Shown here piece by piece: positions 50,943 through 60,039 of a stretch of DNA of 64,000 nucleotides. Source of the stretch: Erythrobacter sp. SG61-1L (GTDB lineage: Bacteria > Pseudomonadota > Alphaproteobacteria > Sphingomonadales > Sphingomonadaceae); NCBI RefSeq assembly GCF_001305965.1, contig NZ_JXQC01000003.1, forward strand, positions 1,917,642 through 1,981,641. Reading direction: 5' to 3'. Positions within the stretch are counted from its first letter, which is position 1. The number at the start of each line of letters is the position of its first letter. The notes under the pieces are model-generated. The model was not told where the DNA came from and did no database searches. It saw nothing but the letters and a program-made list of their open reading frames with translations. A program made the position numbers and the translations under genes.

Positions 50943-53006
50943 CTACTTCCCTACGCCCACTGGCCCGAAATCCTCGTAGCTCCGCTTTGCGAGATAGGTC
51001 CGGATCGCTTCTGCGTCAGCGCGGGTCAGCTTGCCCTTGAAGCCGGGCATGCCGTTCTGCGCCAGCGCGCCGTCCAGCAGGATGGAATAGAAGGCATCGT
51101 CCATCACCAAGGGCGCAAGGCGCAGGTCCGGATAGGCCCCCGCGCTCACCGCACCGCTGCCATGACAGCGCAGGCAGAAGCGGCCGAACAGCCCATCCCC
51201 TTTCGCAACGGCCACCAGGTCCTTCGGCATGGCCTGCACGATTGGATCGCGCGAAACCTGCGGCGGCAGGAAGGGCGGCAGCTTGGCCTTGCCGTCCAGA
51301 GCGAACACCAGCAGCCGGTTCGGCCCGATGGACTTGCCCGCTTGCAGCGCCATCACGCCGCCCGTCAGCGGCCATCCGCCGCCCCACCCGGCCATCACGG
51401 CGACATATTGGGTGCCGCCCAGTGTGTAGGTTATCGGCGGCGCGAGAATGCCGGTCTGCGCATCGAAGCTCCACAGCTTGCGGCCGGTCTCGTCGTCATA
51501 GGCGGCCATCTGTCGTGCTGTATTGCCAGCAAAGACCAGCCCGCCGCCCGTGGCCAGCACACCGCCATTGAACGGCGCCGCCTGATCCACCTTCCAGCGC
51601 GCCTGTTGCTTCACCGGGTCCCACGCGATCAGATAGCCCTTCATCCCGGCATAGAGTGCCTCGCGGTCCGCCTCGCTCATCGTGCCGCCGCCGCTCATCG
51701 CTACGCCGGAAGTATAGACACCCGGAATCTGTCGTTCGGCATCGTTGGGCGCGAAAGGCATGCCCACGTCCTGCGCGGGAATATAGACCAGCCCGGTTCG
51801 CGGGCTGAATGCCGTGGGCGGCCAGTTATGCCCGCCGCCGGAGCTGGGAAACTGGAAGTGTGCCTTGCCTGTGCGGTAATAGCGCGCATCGGGCAGTTCG
51901 ACCGGGCGCCCGGTCTTCGGGTCCAGCGCACTGGCCCAGTTCACCTTCACGAATGGCTTGCCGGACAGGAACTCCCCCGTTTGCCGGTCCAGCACATAGA
52001 AGAACCCGTTCTTCGGTGCCTGCATCAGCACTTTGCGCGGTTTCCCGTCGATCTCCAGATCGGCCAGCACGATGTTCTGCGTGGCAGTGTAATCCCATGT
52101 GTCGGCGGGAGTTTCCTGAAAATGCCAGGCATATTCGCCCGTATCGGCATGCAGGGCCACGATGGAGGAGAGGAAGAGATTGTCCCCCTTCCCGTCGGAA
52201 CGCATGCCGTGGTTCCACGGCGAGCCATTGCCCGTGCCGATATAGACGAGGTTCAGTTCAGGATCGTATTCGATGGCGTCCCACACCGTGCCGCCACCGC
52301 CATATTTCCACCACTCGCCATTCCATGTCGGCCGGGCGATTTCCATCGCACTGTCGGATGCAGCATTGTCGGCCACGCCGGGCTTGCCCGGCACGGTGAA
52401 GAACCGCCACCGCAACTTGCCGCTGGCCATGTCATATGCCCCGACCGATCCACGCGCGCCAAATTCCGCGCCGCCATTGCCGATCAGCACCATATCCTTC
52501 ACCACCCGTGGCGCTCCGGTGATGGTATAGTTTTTCGCCAGCGGATCAGCTGGGTCGATCGTCTGGGTTTCCCACACAGGCCTCCCGCTCTGCGCATCGA
52601 GCGCGATCAGCCTGCCATCCAGTGCGCCGAGAAACACCTTCCCGCCCGCCACCGCGACTCCGCGCGAAACAGGCCCGCAGCAGGAGCGGGCGGAAGCCTC
52701 CCGCACTTGCGGATCGTAACTCCACAACAAGGAGCCATCGCGCGCGTCGAGCGCCTGCACGACGTCATAGGCACTGACGAGAAATATCTTCCCATCTACC
52801 ACGATGGGAGTCGCCTCCTGCCCACGATCCGTTTCAAGGTCGTGGAACCAAGCAAGGCCCAGGCGGGAGACGCTCTCCCGATTGATCTGCTCCAACGGAG
52901 AAAAACGCTGCGCTTCATCCGTGCGGCCATGCATTGGCCAGTCCGCATCGCTGCTGCCGCAGGCTGTCAGCAGGCACGCGACCGCAAGGGCAACGATCCC
53001 CCTCAC
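50943..53006 (-). CDS. PQQ-dependent alcohol dehydrogenase with cytochrome c domain (quinohaemoprotein)
   Basis: A 687-residue periplasmic lipoprotein (lipobox LLTAC, C16). Residues about 20-590 form the eight-bladed PQQ propeller with the vicinal disulfide C109-C110 (ASARSCCGPVSRG), WDY and tryptophan-docking repeats (GYLIAWDPVKQQARW). Residues about 600-687 form a cytochrome c domain with CLRCH (C611-H615) and an NGMPGF methionine ligand. It oxidises an alcohol or polyol and passes electrons to the respiratory chain. The GTG start at 53004-53006 overlaps the MFS gene's stop by four bases (GTGA), so the two are coupled. A longer upstream reading frame is only the antiparallel frame of the MFS gene. 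Confidence 0.87.
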   Translation of the reverse strand: MRGIVALAVACLLTACGSSDADWPMHGRTDEAQRFSPLEQINRESVSRLGLAWFHDLETDRGQEATPIVVDGKIFLVSAYDVVQALDARDGSLLWSYDPQVREASARSCCGPVSRGVAVAGGKVFLGALDGRLIALDAQSGRPVWETQTIDPADPLAKNYTITGAPRVVKDMVLIGNGGAEFGARGSVGAYDMASGKLRWRFFTVPGKPGVADNAASDSAMEIARPTWNGEWWKYGGGGTVWDAIEYDPELNLVYIGTGNGSPWNHGMRSDGKGDNLFLSSIVALHADTGEYAWHFQETPADTWDYTATQNIVLADLEIDGKPRKVLMQAPKNGFFYVLDRQTGEFLSGKPFVKVNWASALDPKTGRPVELPDARYYRTGKAHFQFPSSGGGHNWPPTAFSPRTGLVYIPAQDVGMPFAPNDAERQIPGVYTSGVAMSGGGTMSEADREALYAGMKGYLIAWDPVKQQARWKVDQAAPFNGGVLATGGGLVFAGNTARQMAAYDDETGRKLWSFDAQTGILAPPITYTLGGTQYVAVMAGWGGGWPLTGGVMALQAGKSIGPNRLLVFALDGKAKLPPFLPPQVSRDPIVQAMPKDLVAVAKGDGLFGRFCLRCHGSGAVSAGAYPDLRLAPLVMDDAFYSILLDGALAQNGMPGFKGKLTRADAEAIRTYLAKRSYEDFGPVGVGK

Positions 53007-54325
53007 GCCGCCGCTTCGGCCCGATGGCGTGCCCGCGCCGCGAAAAAAAGCGCAATGCCGCCCAGCGCGAAGAACATTGCGAATATGCCGATGGCCATCT
53101 GCAACCCGCCTGCAGAAGCCGCCGCGCAGGCCGATCCCGGAACCTGCCCTGCCGCACCCGCACATTGGGCGGCAAAGTCCCCGCCGTAGATCATGGAAGA
53201 TGCCGTATCGCTGACCGTGCCGACCAGCGGCGGCCCGGCACCCTGCCCCACCAGATGGACGATCAGCAGGAACAGGGCCGAGCCCGTGGCGCGGCTCCAT
53301 GAATCGAGATTGCCATGCAGGGTTGCGATGGCCGGGCCCATGGCGGTGTAGAAGAAGAACGAACCTGCCAGCATCACCGGGATGGCAATAGCAAGCTGCC
53401 CGCTGACCAGCCCGATCACGAACAGCGGCGCACCGATTACCGATCCTAGCGCCGGAAATCCCAGCAACCAGCGCTGATCGCGCCGGGCGAAATGCTCGCT
53501 GGCGAAACCACCTAGCAGCGTGCCGACCAGAGAGGCGAAGCCCGAAATGATGCCGAACACCAGCCCGGCCTGTGCCGCATCCAGCCCATAGCTGCGCGAG
53601 AAGAAGGCGGGCAGGAAAGTGTTCACCCCGAAACTGCCCAGGCTGATGCAGGTCACACCCATCAACAGGAAGCGGATTGTGGAACTGCCCATCATGGCAG
53701 TGAGCACCTGCCACGCACTTGGCTTGCCGCCCGCCTCAATCGCGGGAGCCACCGTTACGCGCGCCGGTTCCTTCAGGAACAGTATGCACAGCAGCGAGAT
53801 CGCGCCGCCCGCCACGCCGAAGAACAGGAAGGTGGAACGCCAACTGTAATTCTCGGCAATCGCGCCGCCCAGGAACGAACCCAGCAGCGAGGCGACCGGA
53901 ACACCGAGCATAAAGATGGAAATCGCCGAAGCCCGCTTTTCCGGTGGGTACATGTCGGAAATCATCGAATGGGGCGGGGCTTCCGTGGCGGCACTGCCCA
54001 CTGCCATGCCCAGCCGCGCGCCCAGCAATTGCGTGAAGCTGGCGCTGGCCGCCATCAACGCGGTAAAAACGGAGCCGAGCAACAGAAAGCCCGCCGTCAC
54101 CGAAGACCGCCGCGCATATTCCGCCAGCCGAGCGATTGGCACGCTGGCCAGAGTATTGACCAGAGCAAAGGCTGTACCGCCCAGCAGGCCGATCTCCAGA
54201 TCGCTGACAAGGAACTCCGCCTTGATCTTCTCCGCCACAAGCGCGACCACGACGCGGTCGATGAAGCCAAAGGCGTTGAGCGAGGCAAGCAGCAACAGGG
54301 CCACTGCACGGTCACGTTGCGTCAC
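53003..54325 (-). CDS. MFS transporter, spinster-like
   Basis: A 440-residue major facilitator transporter with twelve hydrophobic segments: LLLASLNAFGFIDRVVVALVAEKIKAEF at the start, SVPIARLAEYARRSSV (loop 2-3 motif) and SWRSTFLFFGVAGG. The overall pattern matches the spinster-type MFS proteins that sphingomonads carry in many catabolic clusters. It starts with GTG, seven bases after a GGGGGAA site. It is translationally coupled to the PQQ dehydrogenase gene, so it probably imports the alcohol-derived product or the substrate. Confidence 0.87.
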   Translation of the reverse strand: MTQRDRAVALLLLASLNAFGFIDRVVVALVAEKIKAEFLVSDLEIGLLGGTAFALVNTLASVPIARLAEYARRSSVTAGFLLLGSVFTALMAASASFTQLLGARLGMAVGSAATEAPPHSMISDMYPPEKRASAISIFMLGVPVASLLGSFLGGAIAENYSWRSTFLFFGVAGGAISLLCILFLKEPARVTVAPAIEAGGKPSAWQVLTAMMGSSTIRFLLMGVTCISLGSFGVNTFLPAFFSRSYGLDAAQAGLVFGIISGFASLVGTLLGGFASEHFARRDQRWLLGFPALGSVIGAPLFVIGLVSGQLAIAIPVMLAGSFFFYTAMGPAIATLHGNLDSWSRATGSALFLLIVHLVGQGAGPPLVGTVSDTASSMIYGGDFAAQCAGAAGQVPGSACAAASAGGLQMAIGIFAMFFALGGIALFFAARARHRAEAAA

Positions 54326-54437
54326 TGCATTCCCCCAAGGAACAGGCCGGCTCTGGCGGCGGGCGTTTTCCGGTCCTTAGCGGGGCAATGTCACGCGAAC
54401 GTGCCTGCAAGCGCAGGAGTGCGCGTGACAGCGAAAA

Positions 54438-55364
54438 TCAGTGAAGCACCGCCAGCGCCCGGCACTCGCGGGGAGTGCGTCCGAAACGGGCCTTGAACGC
54501 GCGACTGAAATGCTGGGAATCGCTGAAGCCCCAATAATGGGCGATTTCGGTGATCGAGCGGGTGGCGAAGGCCGGATCGGTCAATTCGCTGCGACAGCGG
54601 TCCAGCCGGCGGTTCCAGATAATCCGCGCGACGGTATTCGCCTCGCCCTCGAACAATTTGTGCAGGGTCCGGCTGGAACAGCCCAATGCATGCGCAATCA
54701 GCGGCACTCCCAATGCAGGATCGGCCAGATTGCGCTCGATAAAATCCAGCGCCGCAGCCCGGCGCCGCTCCTTCATGTCGGGCGGCAAGGCGCTGTCGCC
54801 AGCCCTCAGAGCCAGTTCCAGCAATTGCACCACCTGCCCGCCAATCGCCTCGCTCTCATACCGGGTGAGGTCCGCCCCGGTCATCACTGCCGCCGAGGCC
54901 GTAGCGTGCAGCACCTGCACCGCGCCCGAGCGATAGGAACGGGGCGTGCCCCACCACTGGAAGCCCGGACGCGGGGCCGCCAACGTCTCGCAAGGCAGGG
55001 TAATTGTCAGCTGGCGTGAATGGCCGGGCGCTTCGAATTCGTAAGGCAAATCCTTGCGCAGGGCGCACCACTGGCCCGGGCTTATCTCGATTTCCCGCCC
55101 GTGCTGGCGCAACCGGGCAGAGCCTTCTTCCTGAAAGAAGAATTTCAGCGCCGCCTCTTCCGCTTCCCGGTCGATCCGGGGAGACTGGCCGATGCGATGA
55201 CGGCCCAGAGAGGCCTGGCACAGGCGCACCGCTCCGAAATCGCTGCCCCGGATGGAAGCCTCTCGATCGTCGTCGATCTCCACCCGGTCCGCACCGGTGA
55301 AGGCCAGCCATTGCCGGCTACGTTCGAGGCGGCTGCCCGCCCTGGTGGAAAAGACCTTAAGCAT
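54438..55364 (-). CDS. AraC-family transcriptional regulator
   Basis: A 308-residue regulator: N-terminal AraC-binding-like domain (about 1-200) and a C-terminal double helix-turn-helix (about 215-305) with ALGCSSRTLHKLFEGEANTVARIIWNRRLDRC and the signature ITEIAHYWGFSDSQHFSRAFKARFGRTPREC. It is divergent from the SnoaL-like gene that begins the plus-strand catabolic run, with 132 bases between, and is the likely activator of that run and perhaps of the MFS-PQQ pair. I chose the ATG at 55362-55364 since the N-terminal domain begins there; a much longer frame has no family similarity. Confidence 0.87.
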   Translation of the reverse strand: MLKVFSTRAGSRLERSRQWLAFTGADRVEIDDDREASIRGSDFGAVRLCQASLGRHRIGQSPRIDREAEEAALKFFFQEEGSARLRQHGREIEISPGQWCALRKDLPYEFEAPGHSRQLTITLPCETLAAPRPGFQWWGTPRSYRSGAVQVLHATASAAVMTGADLTRYESEAIGGQVVQLLELALRAGDSALPPDMKERRRAAALDFIERNLADPALGVPLIAHALGCSSRTLHKLFEGEANTVARIIWNRRLDRCRSELTDPAFATRSITEIAHYWGFSDSQHFSRAFKARFGRTPRECRALAVLH

Positions 55365-55496
55365 TGAACGCTCTCCGCCCGGTCCGGCGGGTCTTGCCTG
55401 CCCGCTTGTGTTTATGACCGTTTCGGCAGAACTAAATGGCGGGGGCAAAGCTGTCCAGAAGCGGCAGCGGGTCCGAAGCGAGAGGAGACACAGATA

Positions 55497-55955
55497 ATGG
55501 CACCCATCCAGGTGGAAGATGAACTGGCGATCAGGCACCTCTACGCCCGCTATAGCTGGGCGCTGGATACCGGCGACACGGACGGATATTGCGATCTCTT
55601 CACCGAAGATGCGGAGGCCACCGAGGAAACCTCCTCCGGCGAGTTGGAAATGCGCAAGGGGCGCGACGAGATTCGCAAGCTGGTGCTGAAGTTCCATGAC
55701 CGGCCGGACTTTCCCGGACATCAGCACCAGATGGGCCAGTTCCTGTTCGAACCCGATCCGCAGGGGCGGCCGGATCGCTGGGTGGTGCGCAGCTATGCCT
55801 GGGCAACGATCAATCGTCCGCCCGAACACCCCATCCTGCATTGGTGCGGCCATGTGCGGGACGAAGTGGTGAAAGTGGATGGCCAATGGAAAATCGCCGC
55901 CAAGGACATCATGGGCTGGGCTGGCAAGGTGCTGGAACGCTTCGAGACCCGCTGA
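55497..55955 (+). CDS. SnoaL-like (NTF2-fold) protein, 152 residues
   Basis: A 152-residue NTF2-fold protein of the SnoaL_4 type: EDELAIRHLYARYSWALDTGDTDGYCDLFTEDAEA at about 5-40 and DGQWKIAAKDI near 130. It opens the plus-strand catabolic run opposite the AraC regulator, with GAGGAGA nine bases upstream of the start. Likely a small isomerase/dehydratase or a partner of one of the following oxidoreductases; the reaction is unknown. Confidence 0.8.
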   Translation: MAPIQVEDELAIRHLYARYSWALDTGDTDGYCDLFTEDAEATEETSSGELEMRKGRDEIRKLVLKFHDRPDFPGHQHQMGQFLFEPDPQGRPDRWVVRSYAWATINRPPEHPILHWCGHVRDEVVKVDGQWKIAAKDIMGWAGKVLERFETR

Positions 55956-56052
55956 GACCCTGAAGCAGGATTGCGCTTTCAGTCCCGAACCAACGCAGAC
56001 AGGCAAGTCGGTGCGGTGCGGTGCTGCTAGCCGGATCGTGAAAGGATTCACG

Positions 56053-57519
56053 ATGAGCCAACCCGGCCTGCCCGTTCTGCCGCCTGCCCGCCACCACATA
56101 GGGGGCATCTGGGCGCAGCCCTCGGGTGGTGAAACAATCGCGGTGGAGGACCCTTCCACCGGGCAGATTGTGGGCGATGTGGCGGCGGGCAGCGCGGCGG
56201 ATATTGATGCCGCCGTTTCAGCCGCTCATCACGCAATGTACGGGGCCGGCCGGGCCCGCTGGGCACCCGCCCAGCGACAGGCTGCGCTGCTTGCTCTGGC
56301 CGATGCCGTGGAGGCCCGGGCAGAGGAATTCGCCCGGCTGGAATCGCTCGATGCGGGCAAGCCGATCTTCAACGCCCGGATCGTCGATGTTCCCGGCGCG
56401 ATTGCGGCCCTGCGCTATTTCGCTGGCTGGGCCACCAAGCTGACCGGCGAGACGATGGAGCTTTCCACGCCCGGCAACTGGCACGGCCATGCCCGGCGGG
56501 AACCGGTGGGCGTGGTGGGGCAGATCGTGCCCTGGAACTATCCGCTGATGGGTGCTGCCTGCAAGATCGGCCCAGCCCTCGCCGCCGGATGCGCTGTAGT
56601 GCTGAAACCTGCTGAGCAGACTTCCCTGTCCACCTTGCGTCTGGCCGAGTTGGCCAGCGAATGCGGCATTCCTGCCGGCTATTTCAACGTGGTGACCGGG
56701 CTTGGAGCAGAGGCTGGTGCGGCGCTGGTCGAACATCCCGATGTCGCCAAGATTTCCTTCACCGGCTCCACCCTCACTGGCCGCCGGATCGCGGAAAGCT
56801 GCGGGCGGCAGATCAAGCGCTGCACGGTGGAACTGGGCGGCAAATCGCCTGTGATCGTTCTGCCCGATGCCGATCTTGAGAGTGCCGCGCGCGGGATCGC
56901 CACCAGCATCTTCTTCAATACCGGCCAGACCTGCTCCGCGGGATCGCGCCTGCTCGTCCACGCCAGTGTGGTTGCCGATCTGGTGGAGAGGATCGCGGCA
57001 ATCGGCGCCAGCATGACAATCGGCGCGTCCGGCGATGCCGATACCCGCCTCGGCCCGCTGATTTCAGCCGCTCAGCACAGCCGCGTATCCGGCTTTGTGG
57101 AAAGCGCGCAGGCGCAAGGCGCCCATCTGGCGGCGGGCGGCGCTCTGAGTGGCAAGGGCCATTTCTTCCGCCCCACCATCCTGACCGACGTCACCGCCCA
57201 AATGGCCGCAGTGGAGGAGGAAATCTTCGGCCCGGTTCTGTGCGTCGCGCCGTTCGAGACGAGTGACCTCGACGAGATCGCTGCTCTCGCCAATGACAGT
57301 GCCTATGGCCTTGCCGCCTATGTCTGGACCCGCGACATTACCGATGCGCTCGGCCTGATCGACCGGCTGCGGGCAGGCACGGTGCGGATCAACTCCGGCG
57401 GCGGGAATGACTTTTCCATGCCCGTAGGCGGCGTGAAGCAATCGGGCTTCGGGCGCGAGAACGGCCGCGCCGGGGTGGAAGCCTATACGGAGCTGAAATC
57501 CGTGACGATGGCTTACTGA
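56053..57519 (+). CDS. NAD(P)-dependent aldehyde dehydrogenase (betaine-aldehyde/aryl type)
   Basis: A 488-residue aldehyde dehydrogenase: PWNYPL near 160, FTGSTLTGRRIAE, base E260 in VELGGKSP and nucleophile C294 in GQTCSAGSR, and a C-terminal PVGGVKQSGFGRENG. It is closer to the betaine-aldehyde/vanillin class than to the semialdehyde enzyme at 29971. It probably oxidises the aldehyde produced by the GMC oxidoreductase or the PQQ dehydrogenase. The ATG at 56053 follows a 97-base gap after the SnoaL-like gene. Confidence 0.86.
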   Translation: MSQPGLPVLPPARHHIGGIWAQPSGGETIAVEDPSTGQIVGDVAAGSAADIDAAVSAAHHAMYGAGRARWAPAQRQAALLALADAVEARAEEFARLESLDAGKPIFNARIVDVPGAIAALRYFAGWATKLTGETMELSTPGNWHGHARREPVGVVGQIVPWNYPLMGAACKIGPALAAGCAVVLKPAEQTSLSTLRLAELASECGIPAGYFNVVTGLGAEAGAALVEHPDVAKISFTGSTLTGRRIAESCGRQIKRCTVELGGKSPVIVLPDADLESAARGIATSIFFNTGQTCSAGSRLLVHASVVADLVERIAAIGASMTIGASGDADTRLGPLISAAQHSRVSGFVESAQAQGAHLAAGGALSGKGHFFRPTILTDVTAQMAAVEEEIFGPVLCVAPFETSDLDEIAALANDSAYGLAAYVWTRDITDALGLIDRLRAGTVRINSGGGNDFSMPVGGVKQSGFGRENGRAGVEAYTELKSVTMAY

Positions 57520-57531
57520 GGAGGCTTGCCG

Positions 57532-57960
57532 ATGCCGCAGGAAACAGCAGCCCCCACGCCCGCACTTGTCCCGGCATTCACGCTCGATGTCGAATTCGGT
57601 CCCGTGCTGAATGTCGGGCAATTGCCCATCGGCGGTGCACGAAGCCATTGGCCGGTCAGCGGCGGAAGGCTGCATGGCGAAGGGCTGGATGCTCGCTTGG
57701 CCGGTGGCAGCGAGACCCGCTTCGCCCGCGCTGACGGTATCACCGTGGTGGAGGCGAGCTATTACATTGAGGCAGAGGGTGCCTGTGCCCGTGCATTCGG
57801 CACCGGATACCTCACAACGCATGGCGACTTCACAGGCACCCGCCTGACACTGCTGTTCGAGGCCGAGGCCGACAGCCCCCTAGCCCGCCTTGCCGGGGCG
57901 GCCTATGTCGCCGAACGCGCTTCCGGCGGCACCACCCTCGCCATTCACAGGATCGCCTAA
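57532..57960 (+). CDS. DUF3237 family protein, copy 1
   Basis: A 142-residue protein of the DUF3237 (lipocalin/allene-oxide-cyclase-like barrel) family: FTLDVEFGPVLNVGQLPIGGARSHWPVSGGRLHGEGLDARL and YYIEAEGACARAFGTGYL. The family has no firm enzymatic role but occurs in aromatic and terpenoid degradation clusters. The ATG at 57532 has GAGGAGG upstream; a TTG two codons before is possible. Its stop overlaps the start of a second DUF3237 gene. Confidence 0.78.
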   Translation: MPQETAAPTPALVPAFTLDVEFGPVLNVGQLPIGGARSHWPVSGGRLHGEGLDARLAGGSETRFARADGITVVEASYYIEAEGACARAFGTGYLTTHGDFTGTRLTLLFEAEADSPLARLAGAAYVAERASGGTTLAIHRIA

Positions 57961-58409
57961 TGCGGCTGGAACTTGCCCTGGAAATGCAGCTCACGCTTGG
58001 CCCGCGCATGCATATCCATATGGACGGCTATACGCGCGGTGCGGTGCTGATCGAAGCAGGCACCTTCCATGGCCCCGGCATCTCCGGGCGGATCGTGCCG
58101 GGCAGCGGCGGCGATTTCCCGCTGGTGCAGGAAGACGGGAACGGCCGCTTCGAATCCCAATATCTGCTTGAAACCGATGACGGCGCCTTCATCCTCAAGC
58201 GCAGCACCGGAATCCGCCATGCCCCGCCAGAGGTGGTCGCAAAGCTTCTGGCGCGCGAGGATGTCGATCCTGCAAGCTATTACATGCGGATGACCCCGCG
58301 CTTCGAGGCGCCCGCCGGGCCGTATGAATGGCTCAATCGCACGATCTTCGTCGGCGTGGGCCAGCGCAACCCCAACGGTTCCCTGTTCCACTTCTGGAAG
58401 GTGGTCTGA
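57960..58409 (+). CDS. DUF3237 family protein, copy 2
   Basis: A 149-residue DUF3237 protein: LALEMQLTLGPRMHIHMDGYTRGAVLIEAGTFHGPGISGRIVPGSGGDF, YLLETDDGAFILKRSTGIRH and YEWLNRTIFVGVGQ. It differs clearly from copy 1, so this is a heteromeric or two-function pair rather than a recent duplication. It overlaps copy 1 by one base (TAATG) and the GMC gene follows four bases later, so all three are coupled. Confidence 0.78.
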   Translation: MRLELALEMQLTLGPRMHIHMDGYTRGAVLIEAGTFHGPGISGRIVPGSGGDFPLVQEDGNGRFESQYLLETDDGAFILKRSTGIRHAPPEVVAKLLAREDVDPASYYMRMTPRFEAPAGPYEWLNRTIFVGVGQRNPNGSLFHFWKVV

Positions 58410-58413
58410 ACCG

Positions 58414-60015
58414 ATGGAGCAGTTCGACTATATCGTCGTCGGGGCAGGCTCTGCCGGATGCGTGATCGCCAATCGCCTGAGTGAAGACCCGTCCTGCCGG
58501 GTGCTGCTGCTGGAGGCGGGCGGCAGCGACCGTCGGATGGATGTGCAAATCCCTCTGGCCGTCTCGAAGCTCTGGCCCAATCCAGACCTGACCTGGGGCT
58601 TCTTCTCCGAGGAGGAACCCGAACTGGGTGGACGACGTCTGCCCGTGGCACGCGGGCGGATGCTGGGCGGCACTTCCTCGCTCAACGGGATGATGGCCAT
58701 TCGCGGCCACCGGCGCGACTACGATGGCTGGCGCGATGCGGGCCTGCCCGGCTGGGGCTGGGACGATGTGCTGCCTTACTTCCGCAAGCTGGAAAGCCAC
58801 TGGCGCGGCGACACGCCGTTTCACGGCGGTAGCGGCCCACTATGCGTGCAGCCTCACCCGGCGCCCAGCCCGCTGATGGCCAATGCGGTGGAAGCCGCAC
58901 GTGCGATGGGTTTTCCCATCACAATGGATTTCAACGGCGAGCGAACCGATGGTTTCGGCATGCCCGATTTCACCATCCGCGACGGGCGCCGCCACAGTGC
59001 CGCCGATGCCTATCTGCGCCCCGCCCTGTCCCGCCCCAATCTGGAAGTGCGTACCCATGCGCTGGCGACGCGGGTACTGTTCGACGGGAGGCGGGCAACC
59101 GGGCTGGCGTGGCTTCAGGATGGCGAGGAAAAGCAGGCCCATGCCGCCCGCGAAGTGATCCTGTGCGGCGGGGCGATCAATTCGCCGCAATTGCTGCTGC
59201 TTTCCGGCATCGGCCCGGCAGGCGATCTTGCCGCAATGGGCATTCCCGCTCTGTGCGACAGCCCAGATGTCGGCGCCAATCTGATGGACCATCCCGGCGC
59301 GGGAATGGAGTTCGACCTTGCCCCGTCCCTTGCCTTCGAGAAGCAGTTGCGGCTGGATCGGCTGATGCTGTCCGGCCTGCGCTGGCTGTTGCGCAAGGAC
59401 AGCCCGTTCGGCGCGCCGCCGCTGGCAATCTCCGCCAATGTCGCGACCGGGACAGACCCGAATCACGTAGACCTGCATATCCTGCTGATCCCGCTGGCGA
59501 TGGAATCGCGCGTATGGTTCCCCGGTGTCGCCCGGCCGTTCGGCCCGCGCATGGGGGCAATGTGGTCGCTCAACTATCCTGCCAGCCGGGGCTGGCTGAA
59601 ACTGGCCACGCCCGATCCGCGCGCCCATCCGCGCATCCGATTCAATCTGCTCTCGGCCGAAGAAGACCGGACTGAGATGGTGCGCGGATATCGCACCTTG
59701 CGCAGCCTGCTGGCCCAGCCCGCATTGGCAAACGTGACCGGCGACATCAGGCGGCCCGAAAACTCTCCGGAAAGCGACGCGGAAATACTCGAATATGTTC
59801 GCGCAACTGCTGCCACTGCCTACCATCCGTCAGGCACCTGCCGCATGGGCGGTGATGAGCGTGCCGTTCTGGACGACCAGCTACGCGTGAAGGGCGTGGA
59901 CGGCCTGCGCGTGGTGGATGCATCCATCTTCCCGCGCCTGCCCGGTGGGAACACCAACCTGCCAGTCATCATGGTAGCTGAGCGCGCCGCCGACTTCATC
60001 AAGGCGAGCCGATAG
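58414..60015 (+). CDS. GMC oxidoreductase (choline dehydrogenase-like)
   Basis: A 533-residue FAD enzyme of the glucose-methanol-choline family: FAD motif VVGAGSAGCVIANRLSE (8-24), GGTSSLNGMMAIRGHRRDYDGW near 85, GAINSPQLLLLSGIGP near 255, and the active-site H471 in YHPSGTCRMGG with N515 in GGNTNLPVIM. It oxidises a primary or secondary alcohol, probably using a quinone or other acceptor. Together with the aldehyde dehydrogenase this gives the alcohol-aldehyde-acid steps seen in polyether or aryl-alcohol pathways, but the substrate is unknown. Confidence 0.87.
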   Translation: MEQFDYIVVGAGSAGCVIANRLSEDPSCRVLLLEAGGSDRRMDVQIPLAVSKLWPNPDLTWGFFSEEEPELGGRRLPVARGRMLGGTSSLNGMMAIRGHRRDYDGWRDAGLPGWGWDDVLPYFRKLESHWRGDTPFHGGSGPLCVQPHPAPSPLMANAVEAARAMGFPITMDFNGERTDGFGMPDFTIRDGRRHSAADAYLRPALSRPNLEVRTHALATRVLFDGRRATGLAWLQDGEEKQAHAAREVILCGGAINSPQLLLLSGIGPAGDLAAMGIPALCDSPDVGANLMDHPGAGMEFDLAPSLAFEKQLRLDRLMLSGLRWLLRKDSPFGAPPLAISANVATGTDPNHVDLHILLIPLAMESRVWFPGVARPFGPRMGAMWSLNYPASRGWLKLATPDPRAHPRIRFNLLSAEEDRTEMVRGYRTLRSLLAQPALANVTGDIRRPENSPESDAEILEYVRATAATAYHPSGTCRMGGDERAVLDDQLRVKGVDGLRVVDASIFPRLPGGNTNLPVIMVAERAADFIKASR

Positions 60016-60039
60016 AGCAACGAGAGAGGAAGCGGCGTC

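Noticed and set aside
53007..53714. A 236-residue N-terminal extension of the PQQ dehydrogenase
   Set aside because: It lies wholly within the MFS gene in another frame and has no PQQ-dehydrogenase similarity. The GTG at 53006 gives a proper lipoprotein signal and overlaps the MFS stop.
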